A stretch of DNA of 64,000 nt. It comes from Arthrobacter sp. AZCC_0090 (GTDB lineage: Bacteria; Actinomycetota; Actinomycetes; Actinomycetales; Micrococcaceae). Where the stretch lies: contig NZ_JACHEE010000002.1 in the NCBI RefSeq assembly GCF_014207375.1, forward strand, positions 471,913 through 535,912, read 5' to 3'. Position numbers and translations under genes: made by a program. Positions 44,904 through 53,679 of this stretch are shown piece by piece. The notes under the pieces are model-generated. The model saw nothing but the letters and a program-made list of their open reading frames with translations, had not been told where the DNA came from and made no database searches. Within the stretch, counting starts at the first letter, position 1; each line of letters begins with the position of its first letter.

Positions 44904-45004
44904 GCACACCTAGACGATGACCAAAACACACCTAGAAATGGCTTTTAAGCACTCATTTTGGCCCATTGGAGGACTCATTTTCGCCAAATCTCGTCTAGGT
45001 GTGC
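44904..45004. repeat. 101-bp element with 14-bp perfect terminal inverted repeats
   Basis: GCACACCTAGACGA (44904-44917) and TCGTCTAGGTGTGC (44991-45004) are perfect inverted repeats. A third ACACCTAGA lies inside at about 44928. The interior is visibly richer in A/T than the surroundings. It could be a MITE-like element or the regulatory region of the peptide cassette that starts 74 nt downstream. No target duplication is obvious. Confidence 0.6.
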
Positions 45005-45077
45005 TCTGAGCACGCTAGCTTTCGACTGCCGGGCTACACGGAACCGCCGGTTGCCGATACCAAGGTAGGGGAAAGAA

Positions 45078-45317
45078 ATGCTGACCATGACCGCATTGAA
45101 CGCAACAAGCGCGATGTCAACGGCGCGAACCAAGATTGACGGAATGATCGTTCGATACGATGGCTGGTTTCTCGTGCTTCTCGCCATCCTGATGGTGCTT
45201 GCATTTGCCCTGCTCGCGGCGATGGCCGTCTGGTGCTTGACCCAAGGAAGGGGCCGTTTCACAGGCAACTGGAGTTGGAACCAATGGGGCGTCTCCATGT
45301 TCGTTGAATGTCGGTAA
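45078..45317 (+). CDS. Putative precursor peptide of an ABC/M50 cassette
   Basis: A 79-residue protein with GGGGAAAG before the ATG (a second ATG lies at 45087). An N-terminal polar part (1-28) is followed by one helix (about 29-53, WFLVLLAILMVLAFALLAAM). The short tail GRGRFTGNWSWNQWGVSMF ends in VECR; it is Trp-rich and has a cysteine next to the last residue. No family is recognised. It is followed by a strong hairpin and then genes for an ABC ATPase, a permease, a small membrane protein and an M50-like protease. That setting suggests a membrane-anchored peptide precursor that is cut and exported. Confidence 0.55.
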   Translation: MLTMTALNATSAMSTARTKIDGMIVRYDGWFLVLLAILMVLAFALLAAMAVWCLTQGRGRFTGNWSWNQWGVSMFVECR

Positions 45318-45335
45318 TTCGCTAACAGGCTGGCC

Positions 45336-45370
45336 GTCGTGGTGGCGCGGCGGCTCCGTGCCGCCACGAC
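45336..45370 (+). terminator. Strong hairpin between peptide gene and transporter genes
   Basis: As RNA, GTCGTGGTGGCGCGG and CCGTGCCGCCACGAC form a 15-bp stem with two G-U pairs and a 5-nt loop, starting 19 nt after the peptide stop. No U tract follows, so partial termination or protection of the upstream message is likely. This is a common layout in bacteriocin and peptide operons. Confidence 0.7.
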
Positions 45371-45396
45371 CAGAGCAATCGAAAGAGCGCCCCTTC

Positions 45397-46113
45397 ATGA
45401 TTCTCAGAGTTGAAAACGTCAACTACTCCTACAATTCGCGAACACAAGTGCTTCATGACGTCTCGTTCACGATCGCCGAGAACCAGGTTATGGGCCTCAT
45501 TGGTCCTAATGGATCCGGAAAGTCCACCCTGCTCAGGGTGATTTTGGATCTCCTGCAACGCCAAACCGGTCGCATTCACATTGGATCTGCCAGTAGTCAT
45601 AGCCGCAGTGCCAAAATGTCCTCGATCTATCTGTCGAGCAACGACTACCTTCCTGAGTTCCTCACGGGCGAGGAATACCTGCGTTTCATGCATGGGCTCT
45701 ACGGAGAACCCTTGGATCTCGCGGGGCTTGAGTCGCAATTCATCAGATACTCCATGCGCGGCCGACATCGGGATCTGATCGAGGACTACTCACACGGCAT
45801 GCGGAAAAAGCTGCAACTCGTCGCCGCATTCATGCTCCGGCGAAAGTTCACTGTGATCGACGAAACGCTCAACGGGGTCGACATCGATGCCATAAAGCTT
45901 TTCGAGAGCGATATCACGGAACTCGCCAAGGAGGGCAGATCGGTTCTGCTATGCAGCCATGACTTCACGATGCTGGAGCACGTCGCCGACGAGCTCGCTG
46001 TCCTCATCCAGGGAACCATGATTGTCCAGGCCCCGGTCCGGCAGATTATCCAAGACCACGGAACAATCGCTGAGTTGGCGGACGAATTCATCCAAGCAAT
46101 GGAGACCCCGTAG
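45397..46113 (+). CDS. ABC transporter ATP-binding protein of the peptide cassette
   Basis: A 238-residue single-domain ATPase. Walker A is GPNGSGKSTLLRVIL, and the signature is the variant YSHGMRKKLQLVAAFML, as in antibiotic-peptide exporters. Walker B is FTVIDETLNGVD, with the usual DEP replaced by DET. The H-loop is LCSHDF. The ATG at 45397 is preferred to the longer frame. The stop is directly followed by the permease ATG. Confidence 0.9.
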   Translation: MILRVENVNYSYNSRTQVLHDVSFTIAENQVMGLIGPNGSGKSTLLRVILDLLQRQTGRIHIGSASSHSRSAKMSSIYLSSNDYLPEFLTGEEYLRFMHGLYGEPLDLAGLESQFIRYSMRGRHRDLIEDYSHGMRKKLQLVAAFMLRRKFTVIDETLNGVDIDAIKLFESDITELAKEGRSVLLCSHDFTMLEHVADELAVLIQGTMIVQAPVRQIIQDHGTIAELADEFIQAMETP

Positions 46114-47541
46114 ATGCGTCTCAAGAGCATAATTCTGTTGTTCCAACTTTTTTGGCTCTTCATCATGAGACGTGTCTTGGGCCGGGGGCTCCTTGCGACC
46201 CCAATTTCCCGGGTTTCGGCCTTGGTCTTTGTCATCGCAGCCTTCGCCGGGTTTAGTGTCATGAGTTATGTGATTATCCGGCAGTATTTCGGAGGAACAG
46301 GCCTTCTGGAGCCGGTACTTCAAGTGGCCAATGTATCGGTGGGATTCTGGTCCCTCATTGCCTACACGCTGATCCGCGTACTCTTCATGAAGGCCGACGA
46401 ACTCCTCGGACTTTCCTTCAATCTTCCGGTGACGAACAAGGAACGAACGTTGGCTTTCGCCCTCTTTGAGTCCTCCATCGTCTTCCTTATGACCGTATTT
46501 GTTTTCGGCGCGTTCTCCATCTCAACTGTCCTGGTAGAGGGGCTGGCTTACATTCCGAAAGTGCTCGCGTCGATCTGGTTTCCGGCCCTGTCAACGTACC
46601 TGCTACTCAGCCTGGGCTACTACCTCCTCGAACGTGCTCTCCTGGCATTCCGAATATCCCGACTTCGCGGCCTGATCGTGCCGTTGGTCCTGGCGTTAGG
46701 ACTGGCCGTGGTGTTCCCATACACCAACGAGCAGAGCACACAGATCGCCGAAAGCTACGTTGACGGGCGCGACTATTCTTCACCCGCACTGTTCTACTCG
46801 AAGCTGCAGGAAGACATCGGATTATGGTGCTCTCTGTTGGTCCTGCTCGCATCATCAGCCGCAATCATTCCGGCCGTGATGGCTGCGGCGCCAGCGAACT
46901 ATGTGCCCGTCCGCCGCTTCTTTGCCCTTCTTCCGTCCCAGCTGGCTCGATACCGGTTCGGCACCTACATGCTCGTGCTGTTCCGGAGTTTCGAAACGAT
47001 GGTCGCGGTTTCCTTCATCGCGGTCTACTCGATCTTCGCTTGGATCCAGCACTTGGCGCTACCGCCCTACGCCCTGATTCTCATTACGTTTCAAGGAATC
47101 TACGCATATTCGAACTCGGAGCCGCTACGCCGCATGGCTGTCAACCCGGGACGCACGCTTGCAAATTACGTATGCCTGGCCGGTTCGCAGGGCGTTCTGC
47201 TGATTGCCGTCGCTATCCCAGTCGGAGCTATCTCGGCGGCACAGGGCGTGGCATGGGAGGCAAGCCTTCCGGTGGCAGGGTTCTGCTTCAGCAACATTCT
47301 CATTTCGACGTTGATCGGAATTGCCTTCCCCCCAGAGAAAGGGAACCCTTTTACAGTCCTCGTAGGAATGGTTTTGACAGTCATTGTTGTAATGATCGTG
47401 ATGCTCGGTCTGAACATCTTCAATTTCATCCCGACAGTGAATGTGGCAATCCTCGCCGCGATGAATCTATTGGTTGCGTTTTACAGCATCTTGGGTATGC
47501 AAAGAATGGAAAGGGTCGCACGTCATGAAATGGCTGCTTAG
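46114..47541 (+). CDS. Large ABC permease of the peptide cassette
   Basis: A 475-residue integral membrane protein with about 10-12 helices and no recognisable ABC-2 signature beyond its topology and position. Conserved-looking features include the cytoplasmic LPVTNKERTLAFALFESS around residue 110 and VPVRRFFALLPSQLARYRFG around 265. It follows the ATPase with no gap and overlaps the next gene by 17 nt. Base composition is visibly lower in G+C than the flanking genes, suggesting acquisition. Confidence 0.8.
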   Translation: MRLKSIILLFQLFWLFIMRRVLGRGLLATPISRVSALVFVIAAFAGFSVMSYVIIRQYFGGTGLLEPVLQVANVSVGFWSLIAYTLIRVLFMKADELLGLSFNLPVTNKERTLAFALFESSIVFLMTVFVFGAFSISTVLVEGLAYIPKVLASIWFPALSTYLLLSLGYYLLERALLAFRISRLRGLIVPLVLALGLAVVFPYTNEQSTQIAESYVDGRDYSSPALFYSKLQEDIGLWCSLLVLLASSAAIIPAVMAAAPANYVPVRRFFALLPSQLARYRFGTYMLVLFRSFETMVAVSFIAVYSIFAWIQHLALPPYALILITFQGIYAYSNSEPLRRMAVNPGRTLANYVCLAGSQGVLLIAVAIPVGAISAAQGVAWEASLPVAGFCFSNILISTLIGIAFPPEKGNPFTVLVGMVLTVIVVMIVMLGLNIFNFIPTVNVAILAAMNLLVAFYSILGMQRMERVARHEMAA

Positions 47542-47836
47542 AATCACCGTCGGATTAACCATCTCTTTCGTTGTCACAATGGTTGTTGTAGTGGCAAGTT
47601 TCATCATGACAATGTTCTCAGCCACTGAGATAGGTATCCGGAAGGTCGGCCTCTTCGGCGCTCTCTTCTTCGAGCCGCATGAACAGGAAAATGGGTCGAC
47701 CTCACTGGAAATTGGCATATCGAACGGCGCCCCCATCGCCATCATCTTCATAGGATTGCTTGTCTTCCATGTTGCGGTCGCCTCAGTTCTGGAACGATTG
47801 AAGCTCCACAAGAAGCGTCTTCAGCAAGCGGGCTAG
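47525..47836 (+). CDS. Small membrane protein of the peptide cassette
   Basis: A 103-residue protein starting MKWLLRITVGLTISFVV, with two helices (about 5-30 and 75-95) around a loop with FFEPHEQENGSTSLEIGISN. The C-terminus is basic (ERLKLHKKRLQQAG). No family is recognised. The start overlaps the permease 3' end, indicating coupling. An accessory or immunity role is possible. Confidence 0.7.
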   Translation: MKWLLRITVGLTISFVVTMVVVVASFIMTMFSATEIGIRKVGLFGALFFEPHEQENGSTSLEIGISNGAPIAIIFIGLLVFHVAVASVLERLKLHKKRLQQAG

Positions 47837-47844
47837 GGTTGGCC

Positions 47845-48375
47845 ATGTACGCTATCCCCCTCCGGGACGTGACGTTCGGCCTGATTTTCAGGAATCTCAT
47901 AGCGCCTTGCAGATGGCCCCTTGTCACTTTGGCTCTGTGTTTTACAGGCTGCAGCTCGCTCGCCGCCATGACGGCTGATCCGATACTTTTTCAGGCGTGC
48001 CTGTGGCTACTGGTACATGTCCTGTGTCTTCTCGTCAGTTTTTTGTTCCATGAGCTCGCTCATGTCTTAGGCATGATGGCATTTCGAGGCGTTTCCGACG
48101 TTGTAATATCGGCTAGCACGTTCCGCTTCTCCCTGATTCCCCTCGGAAAGCTCGACGGCTGGAAAATTGGGGTAATTGCGGTCCTCGGACCAGGTTCATC
48201 GTGCGCGGTGGGAGCGGCGATCGCGCTGCTTTCGCCGGACTCGTTCCTGCAGTATTGGTTCCTGCTGCACGGCATATTCCTGTTGCCATTCTTTGGTGAC
48301 GGGCGCAGCCTACTCGTCGGGCTGCGAAATCGGTCGGGACTGGTTTCGCTAACCGGCCCTTCAGCCGATTCTTGA
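47845..48375 (+). CDS. Putative M50/site-2-type intramembrane metalloprotease
   Basis: A 176-residue membrane protein with about five helices. The zinc motif HELAH (H69, E70, H73) lies in a helix, SFLFHELAHVLGMMAFRG. VLGPGSSCAVGAA matches the AGP-type middle motif, and LLPFFGDGRSLL supplies the distal Asp (D152) where M50 enzymes carry LDG. Members cut within or near transmembrane segments. As the last gene of the cassette it is a candidate to process the 45078-45317 product. YydH of the Bacillus yydFGHIJ peptide operon is a comparable partner of an ABC pair. Confidence 0.75.
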   Translation: MYAIPLRDVTFGLIFRNLIAPCRWPLVTLALCFTGCSSLAAMTADPILFQACLWLLVHVLCLLVSFLFHELAHVLGMMAFRGVSDVVISASTFRFSLIPLGKLDGWKIGVIAVLGPGSSCAVGAAIALLSPDSFLQYWFLLHGIFLLPFFGDGRSLLVGLRNRSGLVSLTGPSADS

Positions 48376-48397
48376 GAAACTCCGTCCCCTTCAAAGC

Positions 48398-49201
48398 TCA
48401 CTGGGAAAGATTCTCCCACTCCCCGTACAACTCCGAGCGGCGGTCACGCAGGTAAGGCACTTCCTCGCGCGCAGCCCGCACAGTGTCCGTACCGATCCCG
48501 GCGAACAGCAGCGCAGGCCCGTTCCCGGCGGCCGCCAACAAGGCACCGTCAGGGCCAGCAATAACGCTTCCGCCGAGGAAGTCGCATCCCTCCTCGTGCC
48601 CGCTGTGGTTCGCATAGGCCACGTTCACTTGGCTTTCGAGTGCGCGGGCACGGATCAGCACCTGCGGCACGGACTCGAAGCCCTTCGACAGGGCGGTGGG
48701 AACCAAAACGAGTTCGGCACCGCGCGTGGCGGCGGCCCGGACAGTTTCGGGGAATTCCACGTCGTAGCAAATCAGCAGGGATGTCTTGATGCCGTTGAAA
48801 TCCACGACGGCGGGGGCTACTTGGGCGGCGGAGAACGCGTTGCGCTCCTCCCCACCGAAGAGGTGCACTTTGTTGTAGTCCAGGAGCACAGCTCCATGTG
48901 CGTCCAGGAGAGTGGCGGAGATGTGCCAGCCGCCATCGGCGGCCGGTGCCGGGAGGCTATAGACCAATCCGATTCCGCGCGTGCGGGCAATGCCGGCAAG
49001 GCGTTGCCGGATGCCGGGAAGGGCCGCCGGGTCAAATTCACTGTGGAGCCTGAGGGGCGCATATCCGACGGGGAAGAGCTCCGGAGTCAGCAGAAGAGCG
49101 GACCCGGCCGCGGCAGCACGTTGTGCCGCGGAGTCGATTGTCTCCAGATTGGCGTCGACGTCCAGGACAACAGCGTTGGCCTGCAGGACAGACAGCAGCA
49201 T
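48398..49201 (-). CDS. Carbon-nitrogen hydrolase (nitrilase superfamily)
   Basis: A 267-residue amidase-type enzyme. The catalytic triad is visible: Glu in LLLTPELFP, Lys in LDYNKVHLFGGEE and Cys in LLICYDVEFPE. ATG 49201 follows GAGGTGG; the upstream extension of the frame is of poor composition. It is convergent with the peptide cassette (22 nt apart) and divergent from the ROK gene. The substrate is unknown. Confidence 0.92.
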   Translation of the reverse strand: MLLSVLQANAVVLDVDANLETIDSAAQRAAAAGSALLLTPELFPVGYAPLRLHSEFDPAALPGIRQRLAGIARTRGIGLVYSLPAPAADGGWHISATLLDAHGAVLLDYNKVHLFGGEERNAFSAAQVAPAVVDFNGIKTSLLICYDVEFPETVRAAATRGAELVLVPTALSKGFESVPQVLIRARALESQVNVAYANHSGHEEGCDFLGGSVIAGPDGALLAAAGNGPALLFAGIGTDTVRAAREEVPYLRDRRSELYGEWENLSQ

Positions 49202-49380
49202 CTTTACCACCTCAATAGCACCTAGCTCCCCGGCAGCTCGGCGTGCGCGGGATTCCTCGTGGTTCCAGCGTAGCCAGCGTCGCGCTGGAACCACAGGACA
49301 AATGGACCCGCAGAAGGTTGAACAAGGACGGATCGCACTGGAATTCAGAAAAGCCGACGGGAGTAGCCGAGACGCGCCCA

Positions 49381-49403
49381 TTGCGTTAACTTCTTGACTG
49401 CAA
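49381..49403 (+). promoter_or_regulatory. ROK operator/promoter site 1
   Basis: The 23-bp pattern TTGCGTTAA-nn-TCTTGAC-nn-CAA occurs here, 27 nt before the ROK gene, and again at 50651-50673 before the importer operon. It has partial dyad symmetry (TTGC..GTTAA/TTGAC..GCAA). TTGACT inside it could serve as -35. Confidence 0.7.
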
Positions 49404-49429
49404 CTGTGATTTGGGGCACGCTTCATGTC

Positions 49430-50620
49430 ATGCCTGCAACATCCCGCTCGACGAAGAGCCACCGCAAAAACCCCGGCTCGCAATCAGCGCTGCGCCACCT
49501 GAACCAACAGCGGCTCATCGAATGCCTGCTGAGCGGCCCATCCACCCAAGCCGAGCTCGCCAGGCAAACCGGTCTTTCCACGGCCACGGTGTCCAACATC
49601 GTCAAAATCATGCAGGACGCCGGGCTTGTCTCCACGGAACCGATCACCAGCTCCGGACGGCGTGCGCTGAACGTCAGGCTCAACAGCAACGGCGCCGTGG
49701 CAGTTGGAATCGATTTTGGCCGGCGCCACCTGCGGGTGGTCCTGGCGTCGCTGGGATATCACATCATCATCGAGGAAACAGTCACTCTGCCCCTTGGCCA
49801 CCACGCCGAACAGGGCATCAGCGCCGCCGTCGCGCTCCTCGACAAACTGCTGCTGGAAAGCGGTGTTGACCGAAGCGCGATAGTAGGCGCCGGCGCCGGC
49901 ATCGCAGGCCCCATCGACCGCCGTTCCGGTACGGTGGCGCAGGGTGCCATCCTGCCCGAATGGGTGGGAATCCAGATCCTCGAACGGCTCGAGGAAGCCC
50001 TCAATCTGCCCGTGTACGTTGACAACGACGCCAATCTGGGCGCCCTGTCCGAGGTCACTTGGGGCCCTCATAGCGGGATCAGCAACCTCATGTTCCTCAA
50101 GATCGGCTCCGGCATCGGCGCGGGCCTCATCATCAATGGTGCACCCTACTACGGGGCTGTGGGAATCACGGGAGAGATCGGCCATGCGACCATCCACGAA
50201 TACGGTGCCATCTGCCGCTGCGGCAACCGGGGCTGCCTGGAAACCATGGCCTCCACCACCACCATGATCGAACTGCTCGGCAAGGGTTCGGGCCTCCACC
50301 TCGAGCCCGGGGACATCGTCCGAAACGCCCTGGCCAGGGATCCCGCGACCCTCCGCGTGGTGGATGACGCGGGACTCGCAGTGGGGCGCGCGCTGGGCAA
50401 TGTGGCCAATCTCATCAACCCGGAAGTCATCGTGGTGGGCGGTCCCCTGGCCGGCCTCGGGGACGTCCTCCTCGACCCGATCCGGCGCGGCCTCGTCCGC
50501 CATGCGGTGCCCGTGATCGGCGAGACAACGCACTTGGCCATGTCGTCGCTCGGCGCCCGGGCGGAGGCCCTCGGGGCGGCCGCTTTGGTGTTCCAGCACG
50601 CCGGAATCAAGCAGTCCTGA
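49430..50620 (+). CDS. ROK-family transcriptional regulator
   Basis: A 396-residue sugar-responsive repressor of the XylR/NagC class. The winged HTH includes TQAELARQTGLSTATVSNIV near residue 40. The ROK domain follows with AVGIDFGRRHLRVVL (ATP-like site) and the zinc motif CRCGNRGCLE near residue 265. ATG 49430 (MPATSRSTKSH) is chosen over a TTG at 49394 that falls inside the repeated operator motif. It likely controls itself and the importer downstream through the shared 23-bp site. Confidence 0.9.
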   Translation: MPATSRSTKSHRKNPGSQSALRHLNQQRLIECLLSGPSTQAELARQTGLSTATVSNIVKIMQDAGLVSTEPITSSGRRALNVRLNSNGAVAVGIDFGRRHLRVVLASLGYHIIIEETVTLPLGHHAEQGISAAVALLDKLLLESGVDRSAIVGAGAGIAGPIDRRSGTVAQGAILPEWVGIQILERLEEALNLPVYVDNDANLGALSEVTWGPHSGISNLMFLKIGSGIGAGLIINGAPYYGAVGITGEIGHATIHEYGAICRCGNRGCLETMASTTTMIELLGKGSGLHLEPGDIVRNALARDPATLRVVDDAGLAVGRALGNVANLINPEVIVVGGPLAGLGDVLLDPIRRGLVRHAVPVIGETTHLAMSSLGARAEALGAAALVFQHAGIKQS

Positions 50621-50650
50621 ATATTTCGTTACCACGCTGTTATCGCCGTC

Positions 50651-50693
50651 TTGCGTTAAAGTCTTGACGACAAGCGGTGTGATCCAGTTTACT
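50651..50693 (+). promoter_or_regulatory. ROK site 2 and promoter of the monosaccharide importer
   Basis: The second copy of TTGCGTTAA-nn-TCTTGAC-nn-CAA covers 50651-50673. TTGACG at 50664-50669 and TTTACT at 50688-50693 are 18 bp apart and form a plausible promoter overlapped by the operator. Confidence 0.65.
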
Positions 50694-50758
50694 TTCACAT
50701 CAGGTAGGCTCGCCATCCGCGGGCCGACAACGACGTCAAACATTGGAGGCGCGAGGGT

Positions 50759-52315
50759 ATGTCGACCCCCACAACGCACCCGGACCCGATCCTTCTCGAG
50801 ATGCGGTCCATCACCAAGGAATTCCCCGGCGTGAAGGCGCTCTCGGACGTTAGCCTCCGGGTCAAGGTGGGCGAGATCCACGCTATCTGTGGCGAAAACG
50901 GCGCAGGAAAGTCCACGTTGATGAAGGTGCTTTCAGGGGTCTACCCCTACGGCAGCTACGACGGCGACATCGTGTACCAGGCAGAAGTCCAGCAGTTCAG
51001 GGACATCCGGGCGAGCGAGCAGGCCGGAATCGTCATCATCCACCAGGAACTCGCGCTGATCCCGGAACTGTCCATCACGGAGAACATCTTCCTCGGCAAC
51101 GAGCCCGTCCGACGCGGAATCATCGACTGGGCCGAGGCCCGCAAACGCTCAGTCGAGCTGCTCGCCCGGGTTGGCCTGCGCGAGGATCCGGATACCCCCA
51201 TCAAGGAAATCGGCGTCGGCAAGCAGCAGCTGGTGGAAATCGCCAAGGCCCTGAACAAGTCGGTCAAGCTGCTCATCCTGGATGAGCCCACTGCCGCCCT
51301 CAACGAATCAGACTCCCAGCACCTGCTGGACCTCATCCTTGGCCTCAAGGGCCGGGGCATCACGTCCATCATGATTTCCCACAAACTCAACGAGATCGAG
51401 CAGATCGCGGACGAGATCACCATCATCCGCGACGGCAAATCCATCGAAACGCTCAACGTGAAGGAAGACGGCGTCGACGAGGACCGGATCATCAAGGGCA
51501 TGGTCGGTAGGACGCTCGAGTCCCGCTTCCCGGACCACACGCCGAAGATCGGTGAGGTGTTCTTCGAAGTCAAGGACTGGAATGTCGGGCACCCCCAGAT
51601 CCAGGACCGCTTGGTCTGCAAAAACTCCACTTTCCATGTACGCCGCGGCGAAATCGTGGGATTCGCAGGCTTGATGGGCGCCGGACGCACCGAGCTTGCC
51701 CGCTCCGTCTTCGGCCACTCCTACGGCCGGTTCATCTCGGGTCAGGTGTACAAGGACGGAAAGCCGATCACCATGCGCAGCGTCCGCCAAGCGATCGACG
51801 CCGGTCTTGGCTACGTCACCGAGGACCGCAAAAGCCTGGGGCTGAACCTTTTGGACGACATCAAGACCACCACGGTGTCTGCCAACTTGAAGAAGATCAG
51901 CCGGGGAATCGTTGTGGACACCAACAAGGAATTCATGGTGGCCGAGCAATACCGGAAGTCGCTGCGGACCAAGACCCCGTCGGTGGAGGAAGGCGTCTCG
52001 AAGCTCTCGGGCGGCAACCAGCAAAAGGTTGTGCTTGCCAAATGGATGTTCACCGATCCGGACCTTCTCATCCTGGATGAACCGACCCGCGGAATCGACG
52101 TCGGGGCCAAGTACGAGATCTACGGAATCATCCAGCAGCTGGCCAACCAAGGGAAGGGCGTGATTGTGATTTCATCCGAACTCCCCGAGTTGCTGGGCCT
52201 CTCGGACCGCATCTACACCATCTTCGAGGGCTCCATCACTGGCGTACTGAACAAGGACGAAGCCAGCCAGGAGAGCCTCATGAAGCTTATGACATCCAGC
52301 CGCAAAGCCGCCTGA
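50759..52315 (+). CDS. mmsA: Multiple-monosaccharide ABC transporter ATP-binding protein
   Basis: A 518-residue tandem-ATPase protein of the XylG/GguA class. The first Walker A is [12 protein letters not shown] and the first signature region is [15 protein letters not shown]. The second half has [16 protein letters not shown] and [17 protein letters not shown] 50759 follows GGAGG. With the permease and ChvE-like binding protein it forms an importer for aldoses such as xylose, arabinose or galactose. Confidence 0.94.
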   Translation: MSTPTTHPDPILLEMRSITKEFPGVKALSDVSLRVKVGEIHAICGENGAGKSTLMKVLSGVYPYGSYDGDIVYQAEVQQFRDIRASEQAGIVIIHQELALIPELSITENIFLGNEPVRRGIIDWAEARKRSVELLARVGLREDPDTPIKEIGVGKQQLVEIAKALNKSVKLLILDEPTAALNESDSQHLLDLILGLKGRGITSIMISHKLNEIEQIADEITIIRDGKSIETLNVKEDGVDEDRIIKGMVGRTLESRFPDHTPKIGEVFFEVKDWNVGHPQIQDRLVCKNSTFHVRRGEIVGFAGLMGAGRTELARSVFGHSYGRFISGQVYKDGKPITMRSVRQAIDAGLGYVTEDRKSLGLNLLDDIKTTTVSANLKKISRGIVVDTNKEFMVAEQYRKSLRTKTPSVEEGVSKLSGGNQQKVVLAKWMFTDPDLLILDEPTRGIDVGAKYEIYGIIQQLANQGKGVIVISSELPELLGLSDRIYTIFEGSITGVLNKDEASQESLMKLMTSSRKAA

Positions 52316-52359
52316 CCCCGGTCATCTCCAGAACCACACGGACACAAGGACCCAAAACA

Positions 52360-53628
52360 ATGAACGCGCTCAAGAAGCTATTCGGTGGCAACACCCGCCA
52401 ATTCGGCATGATCTTCGCCCTGGTTGCACTCGTCATCTTCTTCCAGATCTTCACCTCGGGCCGCACGCTCACCCCGGGCAACGTCATCAACCTCTTCAAC
52501 GGCAACTCCTACATCCTGATCCTGGCCATCGGCATGGTCCTGGTGATCATCGCCGGCCACATCGACCTCTCCGTAGGTTCGGTTGCGGCCTTCGTCGGTA
52601 TCTCGGTGGCACTGGCCATCAGGGACTGGCACCTCCCCTGGTACGCAGCTGTGCTGTTCGGGCTCCTGCTCGGTGCCCTGATCGGGGCCTGGCAAGGATT
52701 CTGGACGGCGTACGTTGGCATTCCGGCATTCATCGTGACCCTGGCGGGCATGCTGCTATTCCGCGGTTTCAACCAGTTCGTCGGAAAGTCCAACACCGTT
52801 CCGGTCCCCGAAGACTTCCAGTACTTGGGCTCCGGCTACCTGCCTGAAGTGGGGCCAAGCACCGGGTTCAACAACCTGACGGTCCTCTTGGGGCTCATCG
52901 CCGTTGCCTTCGTGATCACCAGTGAAATTCGTTCCCGCCGCACCGCCCAGGCATTGGGCGCAGAAGTTCCTGAAGCCTGGGTGATGATCACCAAGCTTGT
53001 CCTCGTCAACGGAGCCATCCTCTACGCGACGTACCTGTTCGCCACAGGCCGCACCGGCACTTCGTTCCCGATCCCTGGCCTCATTCTGGCCGTGCTGGTC
53101 CTGATCTATGGTTTCATTTCCGCCAAGACCGTCATTGGCCGCCACATCTATGCTGTCGGCGGCAACCGCCACGCGGCCGAGCTCTCCGGAGTTCAGTCCA
53201 AGAAGGTCAATTTCATGGTCATGATGAACATGTCCATCCTGGCCGGGCTCGCAGGCATGATCTTCGTTGGCCGCTCCACCGCTTCGGGCCCGTTCGACGG
53301 CGTCGGCTGGGAACTGGATGCCATTGCTGCTGTCTTCATCGGTGGCGCCGCCGTCACCGGCGGTGTGGGTACCGTGATCGGCTCGATCGTCGGTGGTCTG
53401 GTCATGGCTGTCCTTAATAACGGCCTTCAACTCCTCGGCGTCGGTGCAGACCTGACCCAGATCATCAAGGGCCTGGTGCTACTCGCCGCAGTCGCCTTCG
53501 ACGTCTACAACAAGACCCAGGGCAAGAAATCGATCATCGGAATGATGATGAAGAACTTCGGCCGGAGCAGCGAAATCGCTCCGGACGAGACAACCTCAAC
53601 CAAGGAAGTCATCTCGAAGGAAGCCTGA
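52360..53628 (+). CDS. mmsB: Multiple-monosaccharide ABC transporter permease
   Basis: A 422-residue permease of the XylH/GguB class with about ten helices. Typical sequences are IAGHIDLSVGSVAAFVG near residue 65, VGGNRHAAELSG near 265 and GGAAVTGGVGTVIGS near 328. The cytoplasmic C-terminal tail is charged. It follows mmsA by 44 nt and precedes the binding protein by 51 nt. Confidence 0.94.
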   Translation: MNALKKLFGGNTRQFGMIFALVALVIFFQIFTSGRTLTPGNVINLFNGNSYILILAIGMVLVIIAGHIDLSVGSVAAFVGISVALAIRDWHLPWYAAVLFGLLLGALIGAWQGFWTAYVGIPAFIVTLAGMLLFRGFNQFVGKSNTVPVPEDFQYLGSGYLPEVGPSTGFNNLTVLLGLIAVAFVITSEIRSRRTAQALGAEVPEAWVMITKLVLVNGAILYATYLFATGRTGTSFPIPGLILAVLVLIYGFISAKTVIGRHIYAVGGNRHAAELSGVQSKKVNFMVMMNMSILAGLAGMIFVGRSTASGPFDGVGWELDAIAAVFIGGAAVTGGVGTVIGSIVGGLVMAVLNNGLQLLGVGADLTQIIKGLVLLAAVAFDVYNKTQGKKSIIGMMMKNFGRSSEIAPDETTSTKEVISKEA

Positions 53629-53679
53629 TCGGCTTCAGGACAACTTGTTCCATCCACAACAAAGAAAGCGAACCAAATT

